DNA of 64,000 nucleotides, taken from the NCBI RefSeq assembly GCF_945906775.1, contig NZ_CAMDRE010000001.1, forward strand, positions 2,418,001 to 2,482,000, in the 5' to 3' direction. This document shows, piece after piece, positions 46,001-52,130 of the stretch. Numbering within the stretch: the stretch's first letter is position 1; every line of letters begins with the position of its first letter. Both the position numbers and the translations under genes were made by a program. The notes below the pieces were generated by a model. The model saw only the letters and a list, made by a program, of their open reading frames with translations, was not told the DNA's origin and made no database searches. Source of the DNA: Citrobacter sp. Marseille-Q6884. Its GTDB lineage: Bacteria; Pseudomonadota; Gammaproteobacteria; Enterobacterales; Enterobacteriaceae.

Positions 46001-46423
46001 TTCAACGGTGGTGATCGGCGTGCTAACGCCCCCAATGGTCGCGGTGAGCGTGATTTTATTTTGCTGTAGCAACTGCTCAATGGTCGCTGATTCGACCAGG
46101 CCGGTTTGGCCTTGCTCAATCTTCGGCAATGCGCCAGCGACGTTTAACACTGCACCGTTAGTGGCGTTCTGGTAGAGGAAGCCATCATTGTGGACGTCGT
46201 CCTTGGTGCCCGGTTGAATAACAATATTGTTATAATCAACGGAAATATCATGATCGCCAGTGTCATCCGCCATAACGAGCGGAGAGGTGCTGAGTAATGC
46301 CGTTGCAGCTAATACCGCAACCGTTTTGCGCGAGCTGCTTTTTTTCTTCCCTTTGGTTAATTCGGATACGACAACCCAGATACCGAGCGCCGCGTTCCAA
46401 ATAATGCTGTAAACCTTGTTCAT
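37085..46423 (-). CDS. Giant type Va autotransporter adhesin (AIDA-like)
   Basis: 3112 residues. An extended signal peptide region (MNKVYSIIWNAALGIWVVVS, then TKGKKKSSS and a hydrophobic core ending LVMA) is followed by a unique N-terminal domain to about 450. A long beta-helical passenger follows (to about 2820) with many short G/N/T-rich repeats and at least seven autotransporter-associated repeats of the type DNTYTGGTTI-GVLQLG. The C-terminal beta-barrel is about 2827-3112 (NRAWARMLGYSGKTK to the terminal SIGFKKSF with F at the end). A unit of about 390-400 residues is duplicated (1511-1914 and 2148-2532). No cysteines are evident in the repeats. It is expected on the cell surface as an adhesin or aggregation factor. 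It follows a LuxR-type gene on the same strand with a 194-bp gap holding its promoter. Ribosome site AAGGG. Confidence 0.93.
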   Translation of the reverse strand: MNKVYSIIWNAALGIWVVVSELTKGKKKSSSRKTVAVLAATALLSTSPLVMADDTGDHDISVDYNNIVIQPGTKDDVHNDGFLYQNATNGAVLNVAGALPKIEQGQTGLVESATIEQLLQQNKITLTATIGGVSTPITTVEELEKYYYNQPTSTPSQDDKITVIDPALQTPADMQVYNTDELVHYLTETPLEGITLNTYDATLSKIYNNFGIAQASNGSTANLNIGNDQKNARDAENTIKLLAKNSSLLEASGTGSKVNWISDNYISFGAAPVVPTETFNGSQTMDQFGEKLTIDTYGYDSNGNAVKTGTKDFDITTTEELGDLNDWLLGESDATVLNTQGQKVSQLQLMLDANRATMSLKDVEDWYAKLITSVLQSDTVTGSVDWKYQVWKDGKSHDNNATIGNTELHAVYAHGAGATGTVTKDSVLAVDGSINGVMKGTDGAVITNQGSLNALRTSTSHSLAIGMLAENATATNTGTINSGLFIDKDGRQAVDSYGAIGMQGTGKSTLTNDGIINQAITTGNYGTASAANPWDTNTTVTTPITLAIGMQLSGDATGVNNKTINVVDGNASGASFGKGTAYGVEVAENANFTNSADATIYLGRDGANTAQDVELTGGSNLSAGIHARGAGTVTNAGNITLGTGVRNAAGILVAGASGNVINTGEISVNGKTSGLPNYGMSVHNSGANAGQTIRNDGQIDVNGKNNIGIHVRADSSDAKVTTSQAGEITVNGEGGTDERNYAIWVEGSSGKQAVADIASGITLNGTGDIGVHVRGSATANINNDSSPVFNSTDQIGYFLYGANAVANIGKTEMNDNGQTNTTIFRVAEGAKFAGNSKDPISGDYSDLKLSLSGKNSVGVLGTGNGTDVVTGEATFNVGGQGASAIVIEGGASGNISDKTTINLTGVETTAGIADGQAHNLNGSTNGNPVDTTLTSDASITSAASGERVIAYVAKNLGNIILNAKALVDLNSINSIGVDVQQGGRLTNNSSSELHVSNGIGVRASGSDAQIKRLGKIKVDDGTAGVLLTNGADLDITAAAGDSIITNGTADGIRLDKGAGSLTARGVSISALGTGAGIQNDANSTNITLNDVTINANDGSGIRTSVALNVKDGAGNKLNVTGSGTGFAFEERNGSAVSGDLNIGTGYTVLVHNAAGNATGSGIRANTSGNVTTSADITVQDSTGDSAVIAKNVNSLTNNGKIISNSINGPVIDASGANGKTITNTGTIRAASDTAVAIQSGDGNDTINIDGIETVGVINTGAGTDTLNWSKGTFAGEMNFAGASGNNKANIGNVDLSNTRHILTAAGAGNALTFTDTHGTGAKIGSLSGDNLSTGTNIGTGWDSLTLSGSQADMRVVDRLTLASKTIAVNNGATLRTGDHGEASSTAATIGDYNVTTQGANSRVIFDTQGDATAAQIYNGVISGDGKFERAAGGTTIFTANNTYTGSTTIAKNSTLQLGSGGNTGEVSAVSSILDDGVLTINRANNVLLNGIISGTGALQQIGGGTTRLGGNNAYTGETTVTSGALLVNGDQSAATGITTVSNAATLGGNGVIGGNVLMNDASTISAGDGGAGTLSIKGNLQLGNKTTSAFELGQAYTPGGKQNDLINVEGNLQLDGTLDVTTSQGGNFGPGVYRIYNYGGTLDNQGLDLGTIPDSQDKNNVFVQTSIDKQVNLVNANGVTLQFWDGATVSQSHGATGIEGDSKIDGGDGKWMAIGAQGDNNWTTATGDGNAPWAQKSFAVFTGNAGTVTVDNAAGDVNFSGAQFDADGYVVKGDALNAYATTEDATHAGQTPGTGELLLRVGAGAAGQNYTATIESIIREASTNDKLTLVKTDLGRLILSGDNEYRGGTRIDGGTLQISSDTNLGQRGTGLEINNGSTLQLGADLSTDRTITLGANTDAEVFDLNSHHFTPTGDITGDGKLKITSSSSDAGSTLTLDRANSYKGETEVAGTGNANNVTVNVSKTGAFGSNASSTVTVNKGATVNVSGTDTSLQSLTMNIADSLLTLADNVTAASAKLNLTGKAKAVLTQDSTAGDATVNVGKDSTLALEDNASGGTADVTNSGLMTFADLAMAENTVVKNQAGGRVDISAVNSATSIGSLSGAGNVELGNKSLSLGNLNFDDTISGVISGNDGNLVKIGTGTLTLEGDNTYTGTTDVDQGVLLVNGNQSAATGQVTVKSGATLGGNGIIGGAVDVLDNAHITAGAAINSVGKLTTGSLTLSDNAQLDYQFGQAYTPGGAFNDLINVNGDLILDGKLNIETSPGGSFDVGVYRVINYTGTLTNNVMDIANAPEAADSLYVQTSVKNQVNLVNHAGLTLRFWDGTGGENGELKNNGVINGGDGIWQSSQGNDNWTTDESTPEGALNAPFTDAAFAVFQGEAGNVTVDNSKGDVIISGAQFATDGYRVGGEAITTDTADTLIRVGDGTVDGINYTATIDSVIRGTGGLNKGDLGTLILTGDNTYSGGTTITSGTLQVAGDTNLGAADTGITFNGGTLKYGDAFNTARQIMLESGGGTFDTNGFDVSLLTEVEGEGQLTKTGKGSLTLTQDNTYTGGTTIAQGVLQLGNGGNIGSVQGDIVDNGVLNINRANTLTLTGNISGTGQLYQSGSGTTVLQGSNTYSGETLIANGVLQAGNTDTLSAASHHYVATGTTLDTQGYNQTVAGLDNGGDVSLIGQQVGSTITVKGDYRGENGTLNIAATQNASGAGIADRLIIDGGKASGSTLLNIDGSGLGAPTVGDGIEVVTALNGATTTAQTSRDAFHLASDRMAAGAFEYQLQAGNAQGQGENWYLRSEYRPETMLYSGLASVVRQGDLSLLGNMHQRMGDDVKPGFDEDNRAWARMLGYSGKTKLDDAAGTQTSSHTMGIQVGVDMLGNENWKAGLYTSVMDIDSNVQGTKNGSNGKGGNIDDNGFYVGGYATWFSGNGMYVDNVLQYGNHKSRLSANGNNGSYTVKGNTLTASTEVGKSFRLGASAWSLEPQAQLIYQYSDFDNSTLDGETKTKVKLDTADSFTARLGVRLVGDYDTNHGKFQPYGRVNVWQGLGSKDKTHFSNAVTTTTLESSQQYSSTEVAAGLTWSIDRNLQVYGELGTQFSNGGSKSQVEAPVNASIGFKKSF
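38820..39985 (-). repeat. Passenger-domain duplication, copy B
   Basis: Encodes residues about 2148-2532 of the autotransporter. Shared landmarks with copy A, in order: NTYTGTT, LLVNGNQSAATG, ATLGGNGIIGG, FGQAYTPGG, NDLINVNGDL, GVYRVINYTGTL, VQTSVKNQVNLVN, LRFWDG, AFAVFQGEAGNVTVDN, SGAQFATDGY and NYTATIDSVIR. Boundaries are approximate and the similarity is at protein level. Confidence 0.8.
40680..41897 (-). repeat. Passenger-domain duplication, copy A
   Basis: Encodes residues about 1511-1914. Landmarks matching copy B in the same order: NAYTGET, LLVNGDQSAATG, ATLGGNGVIGG, LGQAYTPGG, NDLINVEGNL, GVYRIYNYGGTL, VQTSIDKQVNLVN, LQFWDG, SFAVFTGNAGTVTVDN, SGAQFDADGY and NYTATIESIIR. The two copies are about 1.9 kb apart, start to start. 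Confidence 0.8.
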
Positions 46424-46617
46424 ATATAACCCTTAACTGCATTTCTGCTTTGCATGTGTTATTACGTTGAGTTGTTGGCTATGGTTGGCACGCGGGAGTG
46501 CTACCGGATAGATTAATTTTTGGGAATAGCGATCCCTTCCGGGCAATGCGGAATTAAAAAGAGCCGAAAGGAAATCCTTTAAAAAATATCCGTTATCAGT
46601 ATCCTCAAATGAATAAG

Positions 46618-47196
46618 TTATGGCTGGCTATAGTGCGAAATTGTGTACTTTAACCGGGTGTTATTTTTGCCGAGTTTTCTGGCGATGTTACTCTTGTAGG
46701 CTCCAATTGTTTTTTCGCTTTTTTGCGATGCTCCGGCGATTTGCGTAAGTGACCAGCCTCGGGCAAGCATCATCATTACATTGAATTCATTAGCCGTGAT
46801 TTTGTTGGTCAGTTCTTTGATATTGCGTGATTTTTTGTTTTTTGTTATACGCGTGACGGTCTGCAGTAGCTGATCAAGGCTGGCATCCTGATCCAGAAAT
46901 TGCATCTTCATCCCGCAAACAGTCTGAAACAGGGAAAAGGTGACTTCATCGGCGAGAACGATAATTGTCGTCGACGGAGATAACGCCATGTTGCGGATAA
47001 TCCTGGCATATTTTAGAAAATCAGAATCGTCAGGATTAATAATGATGAAATCTGTTTCATCAGAGAGTGCTTTGACAGAGGAAAGCATCTGAGAGGAATA
47101 GTACGCGATATCAATAATAAGTGATGAGCCACGTAGGATTTCTCGCATGCCAAGCCACGGGTAAAGTGAGTCACCCAAAAAAACAGCCTTAGACAT
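46618..47196 (-). CDS. Orphan LuxR-type regulator upstream of the autotransporter
   Basis: 192 residues from MSKAVFLGDSLYPWLG, with a perfect ribosome site (AAGGAGATC) before the ATG. The N-terminal domain is receiver-like (DFIIINPDDSDFLKYARIIR, TTIIVLADEVTF) but lacks the acidic cluster of a true receiver. The C-terminal HTH is ITANEFNVMMMLARGWSLTQ, then KSEKTIGAYKSNIARKLGKN. It lies 194 bp upstream of the autotransporter on the same strand. It is a second non-canonical regulator of this block, and a role in adhesin control is inferred from position. Confidence 0.85.
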   Translation of the reverse strand: MSKAVFLGDSLYPWLGMREILRGSSLIIDIAYYSSQMLSSVKALSDETDFIIINPDDSDFLKYARIIRNMALSPSTTIIVLADEVTFSLFQTVCGMKMQFLDQDASLDQLLQTVTRITKNKKSRNIKELTNKITANEFNVMMMLARGWSLTQIAGASQKSEKTIGAYKSNIARKLGKNNTRLKYTISHYSQP

Positions 47197-47809
47197 AACG
47201 ATCTCCTTGAAATTTTGGTGCAAGCAATCGCCTCTTTTTCATTCTAAAAAAGAGTTTTTTACGATGCGTGAAAGTGTAATTAAATCTCGTATATCGTTCT
47301 TCGGTTTGAACGCATCCTTATTTATTCGGATTTAACAGATATTCTCTGTTATTAGTAAAATAATTAACTATTCTTAATGTAGATATTACTCTTTGTTAAA
47401 TTTTAAAATAAATCGTTTATTTCACCTCTGTGCAGATGATTGATAGATTTCACTTATGGATTGACGAAGTTGCGTATCGGAAAGTACCTGAAAGGCAGGG
47501 AATTCTTAGAGTTGCGATGCGAGGTTTGTTAGAAAAAACACGTTAAAACAGTGGGGTAGAGATTTTTCCTTGCAGGATGAGCGCGAGGTAGGAGAATTCT
47601 CACTCGCGATCACATCATTGAGGTGGGGGGATTTTGGCTAGATGAAAATATCGCCTTATTTGCATTAATTAGCTGTAAGGTGATGATTTTTAGTGTTAGG
47701 TGCTGGTTTTTGTTAATTTTGTGGATTTTAATATCAAAATTAGCTATTCGTGCTAATTGGCGAAAAAGCAGGATAAGTCGCGCAATGTCACTCGGTGCAC
47801 AGATGAGAC
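47197..47809. other. AT-rich intergenic region, no gene seen
   Basis: 613 bp upstream of the LuxR-type gene and downstream of the coiled-coil gene. The T-rich section at 47640-47760 contains repeated TTAGCT words. No family-like reading frame was found. The promoter of the LuxR-type gene is probably near 47230-47400. Confidence 0.4.
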
Positions 47810-48985
47810 TTAGCCGGTCAACAGCTCCTGCTCAACCTGTTGCACCTGGACTTCCAGCGTATTGCGGATTTCCGTTAACGCCCGCTGCTGCTCTGAGAAA
47901 TAGGCCTCTTTGTCCGTGACGGAAGCAGCAAGACGCCAGGCGTTTTCCGCCTCCAGTTCGGTAATCTCTTTAAGCAGGGCGTTAATTTGCTCCCGGAGCT
48001 GCGCTATCTTGGCGCGTAAATGCTGCAGATCGTTCAGTCGGTCGCTTGCCATCATCGGTTCGAGACCGTTTTGCAGTTGGGTAAGCAAAGCCCGTACGGT
48101 GGCGAGGTCTGCGTTTTGTCGCGCCTGGTTAAGCTGCACCATCATCTGGTGTGCTTTCTCTTTTAAGTCATCCGCGACAACGTCCGGGTGGCAAAGACGG
48201 CTGGCCTGACGCCACAGGCGTTTTAACTCATGACGTTCATCCTGTGAAAGCCGCTGGTCACGCGTATAGCGGTGCTGTGCATCCTGCTGTTGTTCCTGAT
48301 ATTCGTCATATTGATGACTCGCCTCTTCCTGCGCCTGGCGGGTCGCGCTGTCGTCATGACGGGAAAAATCATTTTCCAGCTCTCGGATTTCTGCCAGCAG
48401 GGCCGTGATAAGTTCGGTTTGTTGCTGAATTCGCTGGCGAGTTTCCACGGATTCACGGGAATCGGAATTCAGTTCTATCCAGCGCTGTTTGAGCTTCGCC
48501 AGTTCATCAACTGCCCGCGAAATATAGTGCTGACAGGACTGATAATCTTTTTCCCGCCGTTTTCGCTCGGCTTCCTGTTTACGCTGCGCGCTGGCGGCCA
48601 GTTGTTTGCGCAGTTCCAGAATGCGGCTCATCAGCGGCCCGAGGCGAAGATGGTACAAATCATTGAAGTCATCAAGAATCTGAATGCGCGTGTTACGCTT
48701 ATCAATTAAGTCACGCAGTTGTACTTCCAGCGCTTTCAGTTCGAGTTTACTGGCGGCAATCTTTGGGTCTTGCCATGTGGATACGGCTCTTTGGGCGTGT
48801 AGCCAGTCTGTAATTTCACGCAGGGCATCGCTGAAGCGTCGCTCCTCGATGGCCTGCAGTATTGCGTCAGGTACGTCTGCTAAAGGCTCATTTTTCAGAT
48901 GCGTCAGTTGCTGGAAAATGATCTCCTCATCCTCCAGTTCGATAGCGCTTTTGACGATCTCTAATCGTTTAATGATCTTATTCAT
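47810..48985 (-). CDS. Coiled-coil protein with J-domain-like HPD motif
   Basis: 391 residues, soluble, no signal peptide. Long heptad-rich helices cover about 75-240 and 300-391 (LELKALEVQLRDLIDKRNTR, RKQEAERKRREKDYQ, ITALLAEIRELENDF). Between them lies a short J-domain-like core: DERHELKRLWRQASRLCHPD with H266-P267-D268, then LKEKAHQMMVQLNQARQNAD resembling helices III and IV. This suggests a DnaK co-chaperone or a scaffold. It is not clearly related to the adhesin genes and lies between them and pheP. Function unknown. Confidence 0.8.
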   Translation of the reverse strand: MNKIIKRLEIVKSAIELEDEEIIFQQLTHLKNEPLADVPDAILQAIEERRFSDALREITDWLHAQRAVSTWQDPKIAASKLELKALEVQLRDLIDKRNTRIQILDDFNDLYHLRLGPLMSRILELRKQLAASAQRKQEAERKRREKDYQSCQHYISRAVDELAKLKQRWIELNSDSRESVETRQRIQQQTELITALLAEIRELENDFSRHDDSATRQAQEEASHQYDEYQEQQQDAQHRYTRDQRLSQDERHELKRLWRQASRLCHPDVVADDLKEKAHQMMVQLNQARQNADLATVRALLTQLQNGLEPMMASDRLNDLQHLRAKIAQLREQINALLKEITELEAENAWRLAASVTDKEAYFSEQQRALTEIRNTLEVQVQQVEQELLTG

Positions 48986-49354
48986 GACGGTCGTTGCCTG
49001 ACGTGGCTTAAAAACGAGTGACGGATATCAGAGCACGTTCACCCGTTTGAAAATGTTGAAAAAACAGTAAAGCGCATTCTGTGGCCTGCGGTGCCTTTTC
49101 GTCCAGAATAATTCACTGTAATTATGAAAAAGCGGTAATAACGCGCACTTTTCGGGTTCCTGCGCGTTTATCTCATTAACAGTCTGCCTCTTTATGCGGC
49201 CAACAGCGTAGGGGATATGTCTTACCAACCCGGGGGAGAAAATGAGGGATGCCGGTGGGCGTGAAACTCCTCCGTCCAAACGATTGCGCCTTGCGACAAC
49301 CAGGTTGAAATGTTAAAAGGAGCCCCTTCAATAAAAACGACACAGGGGTAGGGC
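48986..49354 (+). promoter_or_regulatory. pheP upstream region
   Basis: 369 bp between divergent coiled-coil gene and pheP. No gene was recognised. The pheP ribosome site AGGGGTAGGG is just before its GTG. No convincing attenuator or riboswitch fold was found by eye. Confidence 0.45.
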
Positions 49355-50749
49355 GTGAAAAACGCGTCAACTGCATCAGACACCAGCGTGTCCGATGCCG
49401 CGTCAACAAGTGAACCGACGCTTCAGCGGGGGTTGCAAAACCGCCATATTCAATTAATTGCGCTGGGTGGCGCAATTGGTACGGGCCTGTTTCTGGGGAT
49501 TGGTCCGGCCATTCAGATGGCGGGACCTGCTGTTCTGCTGGGTTACGGCGTGGCCGGGATCATCGCTTTTCTGATCATGCGTCAGTTAGGCGAAATGGTG
49601 GTCGAAGAGCCCGTTTCCGGATCGTTCGCCCACTTTGCCTATAAATACTGGGGCCCGTTTGCGGGTTTTCTGTCTGGCTGGAACTACTGGGTGATGTTTG
49701 TGCTGGTCGGGATGGCGGAGCTGACGGCTGCCGGGATCTACATGCAGTACTGGCTGCCCGATGTGCCCACCTGGATTTGGGCTGCTGCTTTCTTCGTTAT
49801 CATCAACGCCGTCAATCTGGTCAACGTGCGGCTGTATGGCGAAACAGAATTCTGGTTTGCGCTGATTAAAGTGCTGGCCATCATCGGCATGATTGGCTTT
49901 GGCATTTGGATGCTTTTTTCCGGCAATGGCGGCGAACACGCCAGTATCGATAATCTCTGGCGTTACAATGGCTTTTTCGCCACGGGCTGGAACGGATTGA
50001 TCCTGTCGCTGGCGGTGATCATGTTCTCGTTTGGCGGGCTGGAATTGATCGGGATTACCGCCGCCGAAGCGCGTGATCCGCAGAAAAGCATTCCAAAGGC
50101 GGTAAACCAGGTGGTGTACCGTATTCTGCTGTTTTATATCGGCTCTCTGGTGGTGTTGCTGGCGCTGTACCCGTGGGTGGAAGTGAAATCAAACAGCAGC
50201 CCGTTTGTGATGATTTTCCACAACCTTGACAGCAACGTGGTTGCTTCGGCGCTGAACTTTGTCATTCTGGTGGCTTCGCTGTCGGTCTATAACAGCGGCG
50301 TGTATTCCAACAGCCGTATGCTGTTTGGTCTTTCGGTGCAGGGGAATGCGCCGAAGTTCCTGACCCGCGTCAGTCGTCGCGGCGTGCCGGTGAACTCACT
50401 GGTTCTTTCCGGTGCCATCACGTCGTTGGTGGTGCTGATCAACTACGTGCTGCCGCAAAAAGCGTTCAGTCTGTTGATGGCGCTGGTAGTGGGAACGCTG
50501 CTGCTGAACTGGATTATGATTTGTCTGGCGCACCTGCGTTTTCGTGCCGCGATGCGCCGCAAAGGGCGCGATACACAGTTTAAAGCGCTGTTGTATCCGG
50601 CCGGAAACTATCTGTGTATTGCCTTTCTGGCCATGATTCTGGTGCTGATGTGCACGATGGATGATATGCGCCTGTCAGCGATGCTGCTGCCAGCGTGGAT
50701 TGTGTTCCTGTTTATTGCCTTTAAACTGCTGCGCCGTAAAGCACGTTAA
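49355..50749 (+). CDS. pheP: Phenylalanine:H+ symporter
   Basis: 464 residues, GTG start. Amino acid/polyamine/organocation permease with 12 membrane spans. The AAT-family signature is at the first span (RHIQLIALGGAIGTGLFLGI), followed by FGGLELIGITAAEARDP. It is nearly identical to E. coli PheP from residue ~20 on; the extreme N-terminus differs and is slightly longer. Confidence 0.96.
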   Translation: MKNASTASDTSVSDAASTSEPTLQRGLQNRHIQLIALGGAIGTGLFLGIGPAIQMAGPAVLLGYGVAGIIAFLIMRQLGEMVVEEPVSGSFAHFAYKYWGPFAGFLSGWNYWVMFVLVGMAELTAAGIYMQYWLPDVPTWIWAAAFFVIINAVNLVNVRLYGETEFWFALIKVLAIIGMIGFGIWMLFSGNGGEHASIDNLWRYNGFFATGWNGLILSLAVIMFSFGGLELIGITAAEARDPQKSIPKAVNQVVYRILLFYIGSLVVLLALYPWVEVKSNSSPFVMIFHNLDSNVVASALNFVILVASLSVYNSGVYSNSRMLFGLSVQGNAPKFLTRVSRRGVPVNSLVLSGAITSLVVLINYVLPQKAFSLLMALVVGTLLLNWIMICLAHLRFRAAMRRKGRDTQFKALLYPAGNYLCIAFLAMILVLMCTMDDMRLSAMLLPAWIVFLFIAFKLLRRKAR

Positions 50750-50755
50750 GGCGTT

Positions 50756-50783
50756 ACCGATCTCATCACACGATGAGATCGGT
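50756..50783 (+). terminator. Terminator of pheP
   Basis: ACCGATCTCATC pairs perfectly with GATGAGATCGGT around ACAC, followed by a T/C-rich tract. It lies six bp past the pheP stop and may also serve convergent mscM. Confidence 0.9.
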
Positions 50784-50821
50784 CTTCTCTTTGGGGTATT
50801 TCGCTTTCCCACTATTCATCA

Positions 50822-52066
50822 TTAACGCTGAAATGCGCCTGACAGTGCGCGGATATCATTCCCGGTAGGGGACTGATGAATGCGTAAACCAAACTCTTCG
50901 ACCACGGCAAAAATATGGTCGAAAATATCCGCCTGAATACTTTCATATTCCAGCCACACCACTGTATTGGTGAACGCATAAATTTCAATCGGTAAACCGT
51001 GATCGTCCGGCGCCAGCTGGCGAACCATCAACGTCATATCTTTACGGATGCGTGGATGGTGGCGTAAATATTCATTCAGGTAGGCGCGAAAGGTGCCGAT
51101 ATTGGTCATCTGGCGATGATTCAGGACGGATTCAGGCGCATCTAACTGCTGGTTCCACTCATTAATTTCCTGATGGCGGCTCGTTAAATAGGGCTTCAGT
51201 AGGTGCGCCTTATGCAGGCGCTGCCGTTCATCTTCATCAAGAAAATGAATGCTGGTGGCATCAATACTGATGCTGCGTTTAATGCGGCGACCGCCGGAAG
51301 CAGACATTCCGCTCCAGTTTTTAAAAGAGTCAGAGACCAGCGACCAGGTGGGAATGGTGGTAATGGTGTTATCCCAGTTCCGCACTTTTACGGTTGTTAA
51401 ACCAATATCAATGACTGCGCCATCTGCGCCATATTTGGGCATTTCCAGCCAGTCGCCCAGTTTCAGCATGTCGTTTGCCGAAAGCTGTATTCCGGCGACC
51501 AGACCGAGTATCGGGTCTTTAAATACCAGCATTAAGACGGCAGCCATGGCACCCAAACCGCTTATCAGGATTGCCGGAGACTGACCAATCAGCAAAGAGA
51601 TCATCAAGATGCCGACGATAATCGCACCGATCAATTTGATGCCCTGGAAGATGCCTTTTAACGGCAGTTGTGATGCGGCAGGGAGTTTTTGCGACAGGTT
51701 AAGAATGACGTCCAGCAGGGAGAAGAGGGACAGCAGGGCGTACATCATGATCCACAGTTGCGCACAGGTCACTAATATTTCAGCGGCTTCGCTGCCTTTT
51801 TGTAACCAGAGTGCGGCCTGTATATTGACGATGATACCTTGCAGCGTAAACGCCAGACGATGAAATAATTTGTTTTGCGTGATAATTTGCAGCCACAGAC
51901 GGGAGCTGGCGTTGGCACGTTTTTCAAATGCGCGTAATACCACCCAGTGCAAAATAACGTGAACAATAATGGCAGTAACAAAAATAATGCCAAAAATCAT
52001 CACCAGCGAGGTGGTGTGATTCATTTCAATGCCGAGTTCTTCGACCTGAGATATCAATTCCTGCAT
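50822..52066 (-). CDS. mscM: Miniconductance mechanosensitive channel MscM (YbdG)
   Basis: 414 residues, close to E. coli YbdG (415). Five N-terminal membrane spans; the pore-lining helix and MscS core are in LISGLGAMAAVLMLVFKDPI, LGLVAGIQLSANDMLKLGDW and the following beta domain VIDIGLTTVKVRNWDNTITT. It opens on hypo-osmotic shock. Inner membrane. Confidence 0.95.
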   Translation of the reverse strand: MQELISQVEELGIEMNHTTSLVMIFGIIFVTAIIVHVILHWVVLRAFEKRANASSRLWLQIITQNKLFHRLAFTLQGIIVNIQAALWLQKGSEAAEILVTCAQLWIMMYALLSLFSLLDVILNLSQKLPAASQLPLKGIFQGIKLIGAIIVGILMISLLIGQSPAILISGLGAMAAVLMLVFKDPILGLVAGIQLSANDMLKLGDWLEMPKYGADGAVIDIGLTTVKVRNWDNTITTIPTWSLVSDSFKNWSGMSASGGRRIKRSISIDATSIHFLDEDERQRLHKAHLLKPYLTSRHQEINEWNQQLDAPESVLNHRQMTNIGTFRAYLNEYLRHHPRIRKDMTLMVRQLAPDDHGLPIEIYAFTNTVVWLEYESIQADIFDHIFAVVEEFGLRIHQSPTGNDIRALSGAFQR

Positions 52067-52082
52067 AACGTCTCCTTAATAA

Positions 52083-52106
52083 ACAGCGGTCTATGATGAC
52101 CGCTGT
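52083..52106 (-). terminator. Hairpin between nfsB and mscM
   Basis: ACAGCGGTC pairs with GACCGCTGT around six bases, followed by TTTATT on the minus strand, between the nfsB stop and the mscM start. Confidence 0.75.
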
Positions 52107-52130
52107 GCAGAGGTTATGCAAATTCGAGCG

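Noticed and set aside
37085..46423. Repeated DNA words that could suggest a CRISPR or satellite array
   Set aside because: The repeats are in frame and encode autotransporter-associated repeats; there are no identical direct repeats with unique spacers.
47623..47919. 98-codon plus-strand ORF between the LuxR-type gene and the coiled-coil gene
   Set aside because: It overlaps the 3' end of the coiled-coil gene antisense, and the non-overlapping part is low-complexity AT-rich sequence.
48986..49354. Possible attenuator or riboswitch in the pheP leader
   Set aside because: No Phe-codon-rich leader peptide or convincing competing stem-loops could be found by eye.
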